A stretch of 47,627 bases of DNA, taken from the NCBI GenBank assembly GCA_008000375.1, contig SMOI01000202.1:12794-60420 (forward strand), written 5' to 3'. Below are positions 17,815-28,103 of the stretch, piece after piece; within the stretch, counting starts at the first letter, position 1, and each line of letters begins with the position of its first letter. The notes below the pieces were generated by a model that was given only the letters and a program-made list of their open reading frames with translations, had not been told where the DNA came from and made no database searches. The position numbers and the translations under genes are program-made. This DNA is from Poteriospumella lacustris (Eukaryota > Sar > Chrysophyceae > Chromulinales > Dinobryaceae).

Positions 17815-19875
17815 ATGAAGGCGTTCCGCATCATAGACGACAGTATGCGGAAGGAGATGCTGGAGCTTCTCGATCACGAGGAGACACCCGACTCTCCCCG
17901 CGGCAACAGAGGCGGCGGCCTGTTCTCGATGACTGCCGACCCACTGACGAAGATTGTTTCCCAGAAGGCCAAGGAGGAAGCGCGCGACTACCTGCACTTC
18001 TTCGTCCTCCACCGACTGGACTACAAGTTCATCTGGACGATGTACTACGTGCTGCTGTGTCTGCTCGGCGGCGGCATCATCTCTGGCACCGACGGCATCG
18101 CCTACGTCGACGGGCTCTTCATGGCGGCATCGGCGATGACAGGCGCCGGTCTGTCGTCGGTGGGCATGTACGAGCTGTCCACGGGCAGCTTCCAGGTCAT
18201 GGCCGTGCTGATGATGGTGGGCTGCGCGCCCTTCATGTTCATGGCGCTCATCGTCTGTCGCCGCTGGGGCTTCTCCGCCGCCACCGCCGCGGTCGACAAG
18301 CTGCGCCGCGAGAAGCAGCTTCCGCCGGAGAAGCGGCTGTCGAAGGCGGAGCGCGCGGTGGTGGAGGACTGCTTCCTCGTGGACGAGGCCCTCTGCGTGC
18401 TGGGCTTCGTCGCGCTCGCGTACTACGCCGGCATGATCCTGACGGGCGTGCTCATCCTGTACGCGGCGCTGCGCCTCTTCCCTCTGCAGGAGGAGCTCGC
18501 GCAGCGCCACTTCTCGCACGTGGACAACGCGACGTTCCTGACGATCTCGGCCTTCGCCAACGCGGGGCTGACGCTGACCTCGGACAACCTCATCGGCCTC
18601 AGCCACAACCCCTGCGCCTACGTCCTGCTCACCTTCCTCATCGTCGCAGGCAACACGGCCATGCCCATCTTCCTGCGCCTCCTCGTGTCGCTGCTGCTGC
18701 GCGTCGAGACGCAGCTGGTCGCCCGCTTCTACCCGCACTACGAACCCGTCGACAGCCACGGCGACGGCGACGGTGTCGGCTGCAGCGACGCCACGTGTGA
18801 CGCTGCGCGCCACTCGTCGGCCGTGAGAGAGAGCCCTCGCGCGCACTACCGGCGCGTGCTGCAGTTCGTCCTCGACCACCCGCGGCGCCTGACGCCGTAC
18901 GTCTTCTCGCACCTGCAGACGAAGGTGCTCGCCGCGCTGGTCGCGGTGCTCGTGCTGACGCAGTACGTCTTCTTCCTCGGCTCGACGCTCACCCGCAGCG
19001 CCGCGCTGCAGCACCACTCGCGCTGGACGCTCGCGGGCATCGGCTACTTCCAGACGCTGTCGACGCGGTCGGCGGGCTTCGCGATGATGGACCTGCGCGA
19101 GCTGAGCCAGGGGCTGCTGTTCGTGTACGCGGTGATGATGTACATGTCCGCCTTCCCCTTCGTCGCCACCCTCGAGAAGTCCGCCAACGCCGACGCCTCC
19201 AAGCCGCCCACGCCCACCGCCCACGCGGGCAAACGCGCGAAGCGACTCGCCGCAGCGCCAGTGGCGACCCTAGCGCCGACTGCCAACCCGCTGCACGCGA
19301 CGACGGTCGCCCTGCGCCGCCGCACGACCTCGCTGCTGCCGCTGCCGCCGCAACTGACGGCGCCCGGCGACGGCGCGCACCACGACGTGGACCTGCGCGC
19401 GATGGCCGACGAGGACATCAAGGCGGCGCACATCAACAAGAAGTTCCTCAGCCACTTCCTCCTGCGCCACTCGTTCTTCCTCGTGGCCGCCGTGCTGGTC
19501 TGCGCCTACGCCGAGGACGGCATGCTCACGGACCCGCAGGCGCAGGCCAACCTGTGGTACGTGATCTTCGAGATCGTCTCGGCCTACGGCAACGTGGGGC
19601 TGTCGCTGGGCGTGCCGGGCCAGGTGTACTCGCTGTCGGGCGCGATGTCGTCGACGGGCAAGGCCGTGATGATCGCGATGATGTGGCTGGGCAAGCACCG
19701 CGGCCTGCCGTCGGCCAAGGACGAGGTGGTCGACTTCGGCTGGGACCGCTACCTCGTCGCCTGTCGCTTCTACGACGACGACGACGGTGGCGGCGGTGGC
19801 GGCGAGGTGGCCGACAACGACGCTTCGGTCGCCGGGGACCAGCAGGCGACGCACACCGACGACGCGTTGGTCTGA
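17815..19875 (+). CDS. TrkH/HKT-type potassium transporter (paralogue 2)
   Basis: Intronless, 686 aa. It has four pore units like paralogue 1, with filter glycines in AMTGAGLSSVG, SAFANAGLTL, STRSAGFAMMD and SAYGNVGLSLG, so a K+-selective plasma- or vacuolar-membrane transporter is predicted. A cytoplasmic loop of about 65 residues, rich in Pro/Arg/Ala, precedes the fourth unit and is longer than in paralogue 1. The C-terminus is a run of Asp then Gly, not shared with the paralogue. The proteins differ through the first three units but are identical over the last about 120 residues, which fits gene conversion. There is no N-terminal signal peptide. Confidence 0.93.
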   Translation: MKAFRIIDDSMRKEMLELLDHEETPDSPRGNRGGGLFSMTADPLTKIVSQKAKEEARDYLHFFVLHRLDYKFIWTMYYVLLCLLGGGIISGTDGIAYVDGLFMAASAMTGAGLSSVGMYELSTGSFQVMAVLMMVGCAPFMFMALIVCRRWGFSAATAAVDKLRREKQLPPEKRLSKAERAVVEDCFLVDEALCVLGFVALAYYAGMILTGVLILYAALRLFPLQEELAQRHFSHVDNATFLTISAFANAGLTLTSDNLIGLSHNPCAYVLLTFLIVAGNTAMPIFLRLLVSLLLRVETQLVARFYPHYEPVDSHGDGDGVGCSDATCDAARHSSAVRESPRAHYRRVLQFVLDHPRRLTPYVFSHLQTKVLAALVAVLVLTQYVFFLGSTLTRSAALQHHSRWTLAGIGYFQTLSTRSAGFAMMDLRELSQGLLFVYAVMMYMSAFPFVATLEKSANADASKPPTPTAHAGKRAKRLAAAPVATLAPTANPLHATTVALRRRTTSLLPLPPQLTAPGDGAHHDVDLRAMADEDIKAAHINKKFLSHFLLRHSFFLVAAVLVCAYAEDGMLTDPQAQANLWYVIFEIVSAYGNVGLSLGVPGQVYSLSGAMSSTGKAVMIAMMWLGKHRGLPSAKDEVVDFGWDRYLVACRFYDDDDGGGGGGEVADNDASVAGDQQATHTDDALV
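19423..19784 (+). repeat. 362-bp perfect inverted repeat, copy 2 (TrkH paralogue 2)
   Basis: Exact reverse complement of 15335-15696. A second, shorter near-identical patch of about 70 bp lies upstream at about 19128-19200, matching 15848-15920 with one or two differences. Confidence 0.88.
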
Positions 19876-20696
19876 GCCAGCGCCACTCCTCCGGCGCCAC
19901 CGCGTATCGTCGATCGTTTCGTATTTCGTTGTTCGTACCGCGACCATCGCACGGGACTGGGGGTCGCACATCGTCCTCGCGCTGCGAGAGACATGCGCCG
20001 TCCCGCAGAGCGCTCGCACAGCGCGCCGCTCACCGCCGAGGGCCACGAGCCGCGCGGTGCCGCCCCGCAGCCGCTCGCCCCGTCCGTCTGTCCGTGTCGT
20101 AAGCCTCTAAAGTAACCGGTGAAGCGTTGATAGGTCGCTTTGTTTGACGTCGTTCAGCAGGAAGCGAAACGGTCGCCGCCGTGTCGTGGCCATTGTCCCT
20201 CCGCCACCGGTACCGCCACCCACGGTCATTTCTTGATTCTAACATAAACCAGCGCTGCCGCCGCTGACCGCGCGACACGTGCGCGACCGCTTCGCTAACA
20301 ATTACTGGGCGGCCGGCTGTAGTCTCCTTCGCTTCCAGGGCCACACAGCCTGCGGCTGGGCTGCCGCACGTAGCTGGCTGGTGCCTCCTCGCTGGCCCGA
20401 CCCCAACGAGAGACGCTGATGCCCCCTGCGTATTGGGACTGAACGGTGCAGATGCAGGGGTAGATGTACGTAGGTGCTGCAGAACAGCGGGTGTGTCATT
20501 CCGCGTGCGGTTGCGACGGGTGTTACAACGGGGCGGCGAGTAAGGTGCGACGCGGGCGTCGCAGCAGCGCTTGGGCGGCGAGAAGAAGCCCCTTTACGGT
20601 GGCGATGTGCGCGGCATTGCGGAGCGTGATCTGCGGACGTCGGCCCTTGGCCAGCGTCTCCATCGGACTGGCGCCTCTGAGGCAGCCGGTTCTGCT
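19876..20696. other. convergent intergenic region between TrkH paralogue 2 and renalase-like gene
   Basis: About 820 bases with no recognisable gene; presumably two 3' UTRs. The ORFs that enter it are shadows of the flanking genes. Confidence 0.5.
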
Positions 20697-21920
20697 TCAC
20701 GACGACGCTCGCAGGTGGTCCACCACCAAGTCCGCGGCCGCCCGGGCACTGTCGAGGCAGCCCTCGAAGTTGGACGTCGTGAAGTAGTCGCCGGCGAAGA
20801 CCACACGCGCCGCGCCCACGTCGACGTGCACCGCCGCCAGCCGGTCGCCAGCCGGCGGTGCGCTGCCAGCAGCGTCACGGGACCGCGCGTCCACGCCGCC
20901 ACTGCCAGCGCTCGCCGTGGGGCCGTAGCTCTTGCTGCACTGCGACACGTCCCAGGCGACCAGCTGCGTCATCAGCGGCGTCCGCGACACGGACCACGGA
21001 CACTCCCGCCGCAGCGACGCCAGCAGCGCCTCCGTCGCCTCCTCTGGCGGCCGAGAGGAAAACGTCGCATAGAACGGCAGAGACGAGTGCAGAAGCACGC
21101 TGACCAGGACGCGAGTCGCGTCGTCGGCGGCCGCGTGCGGGGTGGAGCGGAAGACCTCGGTGGACACGTAGCGGACGTCGGGGTCGGCGAAGACGTAGCG
21201 GGCGGACCAGCCGGCGGACGTACCCAACGTATCTGCAGCCTCCTTCTCGTCCATCGAGAAGTACACCGCCAGGGCGTAGCGGGAAGAGTACTGCACGCTG
21301 CGCAAGGCCTCGACCACGCGGCCGCCGTGTGGCGACGCGTCGCGCAGTCGCTGCCAGACGTTGCCCCCGATGCGCCACAGATGCGGCGGCGGAACGGACA
21401 GAACGAGGCACGTCACGTGCTCCACATCTACTGAATTGTCGTGTGCGTTCTCCGTCGTCACGCGAAGGCGGCCGTCGTCCTCCACGTCGATGGCCGTGAT
21501 CGACGAGCCGAGGCGAACGCTGGAGAGGGCGTCGTCGGCGAGGAGGCCTCTTGCAATGCTGTCCATCCCCTTCGGAGCGGTGAAGTGAGGGAGCGACATG
21601 TACTCGGCCTTGATGCCACTGATGCGCCCGGAGGACGTGTTGAAGGGCTCGATGACTCCGGCAGCGAGGAGGTGATCGAAGACGTCGTCGTGGTCGGACG
21701 TGAACTGCGTCAGGTACTGAGCACCGGAGTTGACATGGCCGCGCAGCGCCATCGCCTCGTCAATGTAGGGGTGAGATGCAAATCGGCCTCCCAGGTGAGG
21801 AGCTCGGTCCACCAGCCGCCACACGGGCGACGCAGCGGTGCCGTCAGCGCGAAGTGCTCGTTGCACAAACCAGCTCGCGGCTGTGCCTGTGATACCACCA
21901 CCACCGAAGAGTACTTTCAT
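20697..21920 (-). CDS. renalase-like FAD-dependent oxidoreductase
   Basis: Intronless, 407 aa from MKVLFGGGGITG. An in-frame extension of 38 residues upstream exists but would bury the dinucleotide-binding strand. Renalases are flavoproteins of the amine-oxidase superfamily that oxidise isomeric forms of beta-NAD(P)H. The N-terminus is a Rossmann beta-alpha-beta with GGGITG in place of the usual GAG-x-x-G. DRAPHLGGRFASHP is the second FAD contact, and GAQYLTQFTSDHDDVFDHLLAAGV followed by FTAPKGMDSIARGLL is the renalase signature. FAGDYF near the end is the C-terminal FAD motif. It has no signal peptide, so a cytosolic location is likely. It is divergent to Mic10. Confidence 0.87.
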   Translation of the reverse strand: MKVLFGGGGITGTAASWFVQRALRADGTAASPVWRLVDRAPHLGGRFASHPYIDEAMALRGHVNSGAQYLTQFTSDHDDVFDHLLAAGVIEPFNTSSGRISGIKAEYMSLPHFTAPKGMDSIARGLLADDALSSVRLGSSITAIDVEDDGRLRVTTENAHDNSVDVEHVTCLVLSVPPPHLWRIGGNVWQRLRDASPHGGRVVEALRSVQYSSRYALAVYFSMDEKEAADTLGTSAGWSARYVFADPDVRYVSTEVFRSTPHAAADDATRVLVSVLLHSSLPFYATFSSRPPEEATEALLASLRRECPWSVSRTPLMTQLVAWDVSQCSKSYGPTASAGSGGVDARSRDAAGSAPPAGDRLAAVHVDVGAARVVFAGDYFTTSNFEGCLDSARAAADLVVDHLRASS

Positions 21921-22211
21921 CGCATAACCGGATTCGCCAGTGGCTTCTTTTGATTGTATTGGACCGATTTGCGCTGAGGGGTTTTGCACCGAGCGGCCGC
22001 GGGAGATGGCGTCTGACCATCTTTTACGGAACACCGCAATTCCAAGAGCTAAGTCCGGGTTCCCGCGAAGAGCCGGTTTCTCGCCGCTGCTGCCGCGCTC
22101 AACTTCTTCGCCGATCTGGACGATCGTCGATTTCTCGTTATTTCTCTCCGCCCGTGACAGTCAAAACCTTATCCAAGTATAGGAAATCTAGTTCAGGTCT
22201 GTTCTGTAGCC
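21921..22211. promoter_or_regulatory. shared divergent promoter: renalase-like gene and Mic10
   Basis: 291 bases of lower GC content than the flanks, with pyrimidine-rich stretches on the plus strand just before the Mic10 start. I see no clear TATA box. Confidence 0.4.
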
Positions 22212-22578
22212 ATGTCGTCCCAAACTATTCCTTCTGAGCTTCGCATCTCCAAGAAGTGGGATGATGTCATCGAGAGCGGCGTGTTGAACGTTTCCACTGG
22301 TGTTCTCGTCGCCGGCGTTGCATCGATCGTGCTTTTCAGTAAGTCTATGTCACCTTCTCAATAAATTATTCTATCTGGGGTCGACAGATGTTTCCACTGT
22401 TTGTCGCCTGTCCATAATCAATGATGAAATGCTAATTTGCGACTGCGTTGTTGTTCTCTGTGCAGGAGGACGCGCCAGCAGAGTTGCTTTCACTGCTTTC
22501 GGTGCTGGCTGCGGAGTTGGTGCCACCTATAAGCAGGCTTCTTTTGAGTTCGACAAGGAGAAGGCGGCAGCTAAGTAG
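22212..22578 (+). CDS. MICOS10: Mic10, core MICOS subunit of mitochondrial crista junctions
   Basis: Exons 22212-22338 and 22466-22578 give 79 aa, the usual size of Mic10. The protein inserts as a hairpin in the inner mitochondrial membrane, oligomerises through glycine motifs and bends the membrane at crista junctions. The first membrane segment (about 26-42) contains GVLVAGVASIVLF. A short positive loop (RGRASR) follows. The second segment has the GxGxGxG-type motif as GAGCGVGATY, then QASFEF. The N-terminus carries SKKWDDVIESG, matching the family. The 127-base intron is the longest in the window, with a GTAAGT donor and TGTGCAG acceptor; it falls at phase 1 before the loop. Confidence 0.9.
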
Positions 22579-23099
22579 GCTCAAAGGCTGTCCCCGTTGG
22601 GCAAGGCAATCGTGCCATTTATGTAAATACCGTCTAAAGTTTATTCGACGCCTTTTCGATACAAGCAGAGTGCTTTAAGTAAAGGGAAAATGGATTCAAG
22701 TTTGGCGGGCGGGAAGGACACAAAGATCGGCGGATGTTGCCCAGTTGGCTGGGGAAGATATGCAGGATCAAAGAACAACCAGATTCCTGCTCAACTAATC
22801 GCAGACAAATGTGATAGAAGAACCAACTCCAATGTCTCTTACCAGGAAAGGTGGTCCTTATCGTTTGCAAATGCGTATGAAATGAGATGCTACTACTATA
22901 CAACTGCTCTCCGTCTGTCTATAACCCAGATCCTGGTCTCATCTGTGGGTGCCTGTGTCGAAACACGACGGCGACCAATGAAAAACGTGAAAAACCACAA
23001 GTCGGTCACTTTTCAGGCCTGAAAGGACGCGAAGAAGACCACAACGCGTCGCTGTCAGTGGCACCGGCGGCATCGAACGGAACCGATCAACGATCAACG
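22579..23099. other. intergenic region between Mic10 and RIO1
   Basis: About 520 bases. A plus ORF at 22690-23022 (110 codons) overlaps nothing known and has no family resemblance. The region probably holds the Mic10 3' UTR and the RIO1 promoter. Confidence 0.45.
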
Positions 23100-25202
23100 A
23101 TGGGAAAGAAAGGCAAGGCTCAGAAGGCCTTCGACTACGACGACGACGCTGCCTTCGACTCCCTCGAGACGGAACTGCTCGGGGAGGGCAAGAGCTCCTT
23201 TAAGGCGCTGGGCAACCTCGACCTCGACAAGAAAATCAACTTGTCCGTGCGGGTGCAGAATGACATCGTGCGCAGTGAAAAGAAGAGTGAAAAGCGCGCC
23301 AACTCGAAAGGCAAGGAGGCCCGTGCCACCATTGAACAAGTGCTTGACCCGCGCACTCGATTGATCCTCTTCAAACTCATGGGGGTTGGCTTCCTCACGC
23401 ACATCGATGGATGCCTCAGCACCGGCAAAGAGGCGAATGTGTACTACGCCAAGGGGGAGAACGGCAAAGAATATGCTGTGAAGATCTTCAAAACATCCAT
23501 CTTGGTCTTCAAGGACCGCGACAAATACGTGTCCGGAGAGTATCGCTTCCGACACGGTTACTGCCGCTCGAATCCCCGCAAAATGGTGAAGGTGTGGGCG
23601 GAGAAGGAGATGCGCAACCTCAAGCGTCTGCAAATGGCGGGTCTGCCGTCGCCCGTACCGCATGTGCTGAAATCGCACGTGCTGATCATGGACTTCCTCG
23701 GCCAGAACGGCTGGTGCGCGCCGCGTCTGAAGGACGCCCAGCTGAACTTCCAACAGCTGCATGAGAACTATCGGTGAGTTCCCTGCCGCCCTCTTTGCCA
23801 TGGCCTTCCCTTGTGACTCCTGCCTGTTTTCCGTAGCGTCTGCGTGGTGATGATGCGTATCCTGCTGCAGGACTGTGGGCTGATCCACGGCGACTTCTCC
23901 GAGTATAACCTGCTGTACCACGAGGGCAAGATCTGTGTCATCGACGTGTCGCAGTCCGTCGAGCTCTCCCACCCGCTGTCGCTCGAGTTCCTCCGCAAGG
24001 ACATCTCGAACATCAACGACTTCTTCGGCCGGCGCGGCGTGTACACGCTGCACAAAATGGACGTCTTCTCCTTCGTCACCGCCGACCCCGCGCAGGACTA
24101 CCGAGACGACCGCGAGCAGTTCCCCGGTGTGTCTGGTCAGTCGGACGAGGAGCTGCAGGTGCTGCGTCGAGAACGGCGCTGGAAGAAGTGGCGGGCCGAC
24201 CTCGACGCGCTGATCCTGTCGCAGTTCCGTCGCGAACAGGGCGTCGACGAGAACGACTCGGCCGAGCAGCAGCGCGAGGTCGAGGAGGCTGTCTTCATGC
24301 GCAGCTTCATCCCCACGCGGCTGGACGATATTCCGAATCCGATGCAGGAGATGAAGCGGCTGCAAAGCGGCCAGCGCGAGAACGTCTTCTCGTCCGCCAT
24401 CTCGACGATGTTGGCGCACACGACCATCGGTGCTGTCGGCCCCGCGCACTTGGTGACGCCCGACGGCGACGCAGCCTTCGCCGATTACGATGACGAGGAG
24501 GAGGAGGACGACGACGATAACCTCGCGAAACTGGCGCTGTACGAGGAGGCCGAGGCGCTGGCTGCCATCGACGAGAACGGCGAGGAGGACGACGAGGAGG
24601 AGGAGGACGAGGAGCTGCAGCGGCTCCTGGCGCTGCTGAAGCCTCCTGCTACCTCCACCCCTGTTGCTAATGACAGGTTAGCGCCCTTCGCGCGCGAGCC
24701 GGGCTCGTTGGTCGCGACGGTCCTCGCGAACGTTCGCAACGCGCTGACTCACAAAGTTCCACTGCGCATGTCGTCGATGGAGCTGCTGCGGCAGTGGAAA
24801 CGCCCCGCCGATGCGGCCGCCACTGACGCGGACGAGGACGTGGATGATGACGACGACGAAGACGATGCGGCCGAGGCCACCGAGACGCCGAAGCTGATCG
24901 CAGTGGCGGCCAGCGGTGAGCCCGAGGCGAGCGCTGCCGCCGCCGTGAGCGACAGCGACGATGACGACGACGATGAAGAAGACGAGGACGGCGACGAGGA
25001 CGAGGACAGCGAATACGACGAGCGCGACGGCAAGTACCGCCGCCAACTGCCCAGCCACGCCAGTCCCGAAGAGCGCCAGAAGGCCAAAGAGGCGCGCAAA
25101 GAGGCCGCCAAGGCTCAGAAGGAGGCGCGCAAGCTCAAGCGCCAGACGGCGAAGATCCCAAAACACGTCAAGAAGCGCGCCACCACGCGCAACAAGAAGT
25201 AA
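23100..25202 (+). CDS. RIOK1: RIO1 atypical serine kinase
   Basis: Two exons (23100-23773, 23837-25202) give 679 aa. RIO1 acts in late cytoplasmic maturation of the 40S ribosomal subunit. The kinase has the flexible nucleotide loop STGKEANVYYA (107-117), the ATP-anchoring lysine in YAVKIFKTSI (K128), the catalytic HGDFSEYNLL (D244, N249) and metal-binding IDVSQSV (D261); all are intact. The segment VSGEYRFRHGYC is typical of RIO1 rather than RIO2. The C-terminal 250 residues are very acidic (long Asp/Glu runs) and end in a Lys/Arg-rich tail, as in yeast and animal RIO1 but longer. The 63-base intron splits an Arg codon just before the catalytic loop. Bystin, in the same ribosomal pathway, is encoded 15 kb away. 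Confidence 0.95.
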
Positions 25203-25281
25203 CGGATCTAATCAATGTTTACATCTCTTCTACATACAAACGCGCGGCGCCACTGGCGACGGCACTCGGTGCCGACGGCGG

Positions 25282-26761
25282 TTAGGCCTCCCCCGCGGCG
25301 GCAGAGGCTGTCGCTGAGGCGGCGGGGACCGCCCGGTCGGTCGCGCGAAACAGACAGCAGAAGTGGGCCTCCTTCGCGGCGAAGTCGTAGAAGTGCAGCA
25401 CGACCTGGTCGTCGGCGTCCTCGCCCACCATGGGGTTGCGGTAGAACCTGTTCGCGAGGCGGAGGGGTGAGACAGCGGCGGGCGGCAGAGGCGGCAGAGG
25501 CGGCGGAAACTTACTCGTCGGGCGTGGCGACGCGCGCTACCAATTCGACGCCGTGCTCCTGCAGCACGGCGACGAGGCTGTCGAGGCCGTCGCGGCCGCT
25601 CTGCGGACACACGTACAGCAGGTGGCCGTCTGGCTTCAGCAGACGCTGCACCGTGGCACAGAACAGCCGCAGCACGTCGCGGTCGTAGACCAGGTCGGAC
25701 GCCAGCACCACGTCCATCTCTTTCTCGTGCGGGAAGACGCTCGCCTCGCCTGTGGTGAGGGCCGTGCCCCAGTCCAGCGTCTCCACGCGGACGTCGTGCG
25801 GCGTCAGACCGTTGAGCGCGACGTTGTACGCGGCGTTGCGAAGCGTCCGCGTGTGCAGGTCGGTGGCGTACACCGCCGCAGCGCGGTGGTGCTTGGCCAG
25901 CGCGATCGCGGGCAGGGCGCAGCCACAGCCCACCTCCATGACCGTTTTGCCGGCGAAGAAGGCCTCGTCGAGGACGATCGAGTCGAGCCGCGAGCCCTCG
26001 GCGGTGCCGGCGGTCGCGAGCCAGCGACTCAGCAGCAGTGACGCGGGCCACAGCGACAGACCGGTGGAGTCCTCCTCGTGGCGACCCTCGCCGAGGACCG
26101 ACTTCGACTTGCTCGTCGATCCGCCGCCGATGGGCAGCTCGCGACAGCGAATCGGCACGGGGCCGACGGCGGAGACGGTCGGCGTGAAGCTGAACGTGTG
26201 TGTCACGCCTGCCTCTTCCTCCTCCACCGCAGCCGCCGTCTCGGAGCCGCCCACTTCTTCCGCGGCCTCATCGGCGTCGTCGGCGTCGTCGGCGTCGTCG
26301 TCCTCGTTGATGGTGAGCGTGGCGTTCTCGCGGTTGGTGAAGTTGGCGAGGCGGTCCTCGTGGGCCGAGGGGTGCGACAGACACGCCTCGATGCACTCGG
26401 CGTCCTTCGACGCAAAGGCCTCCGTCAAGATGGAGCGGCCGGCGCTGTTCTTCGCCAGCATGTCCACGTCGTAGGCGGCGATCAAGAACTGCAGCGCCTC
26501 CAGCTTCGCGTTCTGCGCCGCCCAATGCGCAGGGAAGTTGCCCTCCGCGTTCGCCGCGTAGCTCGCGCCGAACTCCTTCAAGGTGCGCAGGCACTGGATG
26601 TGTCCGTTGGCGGCGGCGCGGTGCAGTCCCGTGTTGCCGCCGTCGTCGGCGAAGTTGGCGTCGGCGCCGGCCGACAGCAGCACGCGCAGGTCGTCGTCCT
26701 CGCCGTAGCGCGCGCACTCCAGGACCTCGCGGTCCATCTCCTCCTTCGTCCACTCGGTCAT
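25282..26761 (-). CDS. ankyrin-repeat protein with seven-beta-strand lysine methyltransferase domain
   Basis: Exons 26761-25515 and 25447-25282 give 470 aa. Residues 15-130 form about three ankyrin repeats (for example GNTGLHRAAANGHIQCLRTL). An acidic Asp/Ala linker follows at 150-185. The C-terminal half is a class I SAM-dependent methyltransferase of the METTL21/EEF2KMT-like group: motif I is VMEVGCGCALPAIALA (274-289), then YATDLH, and DVVLASDLVYD at 350-360 is the DxxY-like motif of protein lysine methyltransferases. The start MTEWTKEEMDREVL is chosen because the frame upstream is Arg/Pro-rich without conservation. The 67-base intron restores PDEFYRNPM. Ankyrins probably select the protein substrate; which one is unknown. 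Confidence 0.85.
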
Positions 26762-27008
26762 AGCGTTGGATGTGACTCTCGTGCGGGCCGCGGGGCGGTC
26801 GCAATCGTCGCCGAGGCGGCTCCATCGTCGCCCCGGCGCCAGCCAGCGCTTCGCCGCCAACTTTAGCGCCGACTCTCGATACGACGTCAAACAAAGCGAC
26901 CTTATCGGTCGTCGCGTCGCCGGCGCCGTCGCAGGGCCCAGCGACGACGCGGCCATCGGCGGGATATTCACATTCTGAGGCCTCGGTGGATCAGGCTGAC
27001 GAGAGGAG

Positions 27009-27962
27009 ATGTCGCTGGGGTGGCAAACCGAGAGCGCGCTGCTGCCGAGCCGCGCGAAGCGCATTCAGGTGGCCGACAAGTCGATGGTGGGGCTGCGCTC
27101 GGTCGTGCTGCAGCAGGAGCAGCAGCGGGACCTGCGCCGCAGCACCGATGCGTCGCTTGCCAAACAGCGACAGTTGCGCGGCTTCTCAGCAAAATTGATG
27201 GACACCGCCGACCGTGCGCAGTCGCAGCCCGACGACGACAAAAAGCGCAAGCGAAACGACAGCGACGACGACGTCGACGGCGGCGACCGCAGAGCAGAGA
27301 AGGCGCGCCGCGCTTTGGAAGCGAAGGCGAAGCTCTACGATGCGCTGAGAGATCGACAGACCGCACCTGTCGACGACGAGACCAACGCGGTGGCCGCTTG
27401 TGCAGCGGCGGGGGCCCTCGTCGACTTCGACGGGGCCGCTCGCTGCAGCGACACGGCGCGGACGAACGGCCCGCCGCCTGAGGGTGCGCCTGTGCTCTGT
27501 TCTGCCCGAGCAGAGGGCCGTGCAGTCGCAGGGCCTCCGCAGTTTCGCTGGTCGACTGGCCGCCCCGCCTCGGAGCCGGCCGCCCGCGGCGCTGCAGCCG
27601 ACGACCCGACGCGGTCGTTTCTGGAGGCCCGGCGCAGCGAGCAGACGCTGCGGCACCTGGCCGACAGCGTCATGCGGCAGAACAGCGACCGCGACGGCGC
27701 CGCGGTGGAGGCGACAGGGCCCACAACAGGGGGCGGCGTGTCGCAGGGCGCGCGCGTGAAGAGCCAGTGGGAGCGACAGCTCGGCGACGACGCGAAGCTC
27801 CTCGCGCAGGCCGTGCACCGCGAGACGGAGCAGCTGCGCTCGGCGGCCTCGGCGTCGCTTGACGCTGCGCCCACCTCGGCTCATGAGGAGCGGCTTCGCT
27901 TGCTGCAGCAGAAGCGCGAGCGGCTGCAGGCGCAGCACGCGCGACGACGCGGCGAGTCGTGA
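27009..27962 (+). CDS. CCDC174-like nuclear coiled-coil protein
   Basis: Intronless, 317 aa, highly charged and Ala/Arg-rich. Two features resemble CCDC174, a spliceosome/exon-junction-associated protein. The first is the N-terminal TESALLPSRAKRI followed by a Gln/Arg-rich helix. The second is the KAKLYDALRDRQ segment with an acidic patch and VDFDG shortly after, like the KAKLYDKL...LVDF block of the family. A KKRKR stretch near residue 78 could be a nuclear localisation signal. The C-terminus is a predicted helix rich in Arg/Gln/Glu. The match is weak and short, so the assignment is tentative. It is divergent to the methyltransferase gene across about 250 bases and convergent with the exostosin gene. 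Confidence 0.65.
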   Translation: MSLGWQTESALLPSRAKRIQVADKSMVGLRSVVLQQEQQRDLRRSTDASLAKQRQLRGFSAKLMDTADRAQSQPDDDKKRKRNDSDDDVDGGDRRAEKARRALEAKAKLYDALRDRQTAPVDDETNAVAACAAAGALVDFDGAARCSDTARTNGPPPEGAPVLCSARAEGRAVAGPPQFRWSTGRPASEPAARGAAADDPTRSFLEARRSEQTLRHLADSVMRQNSDRDGAAVEATGPTTGGGVSQGARVKSQWERQLGDDAKLLAQAVHRETEQLRSAASASLDAAPTSAHEERLRLLQQKRERLQAQHARRRGES

Positions 27963-28103
27963 GGCGGCGATGGAGCAGCCGAGGCGAAGCGAGAGGCGGC
28001 GGGGCGCGGAGGTGCGGCGGTGGCCAACAGGCCCCGCGCAAGTTACGATGCGTTACACTGGGCGATAGGCGGCGAGAATGGCGACGCGCCCCACAGTGGA
28101 GCG

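Noticed and set aside
22690-23022. ORF of 110 codons upstream of RIO1
   Set aside because: No recognisable domain, and it overlaps the likely RIO1 promoter and 5' UTR. Kept only as intergenic.
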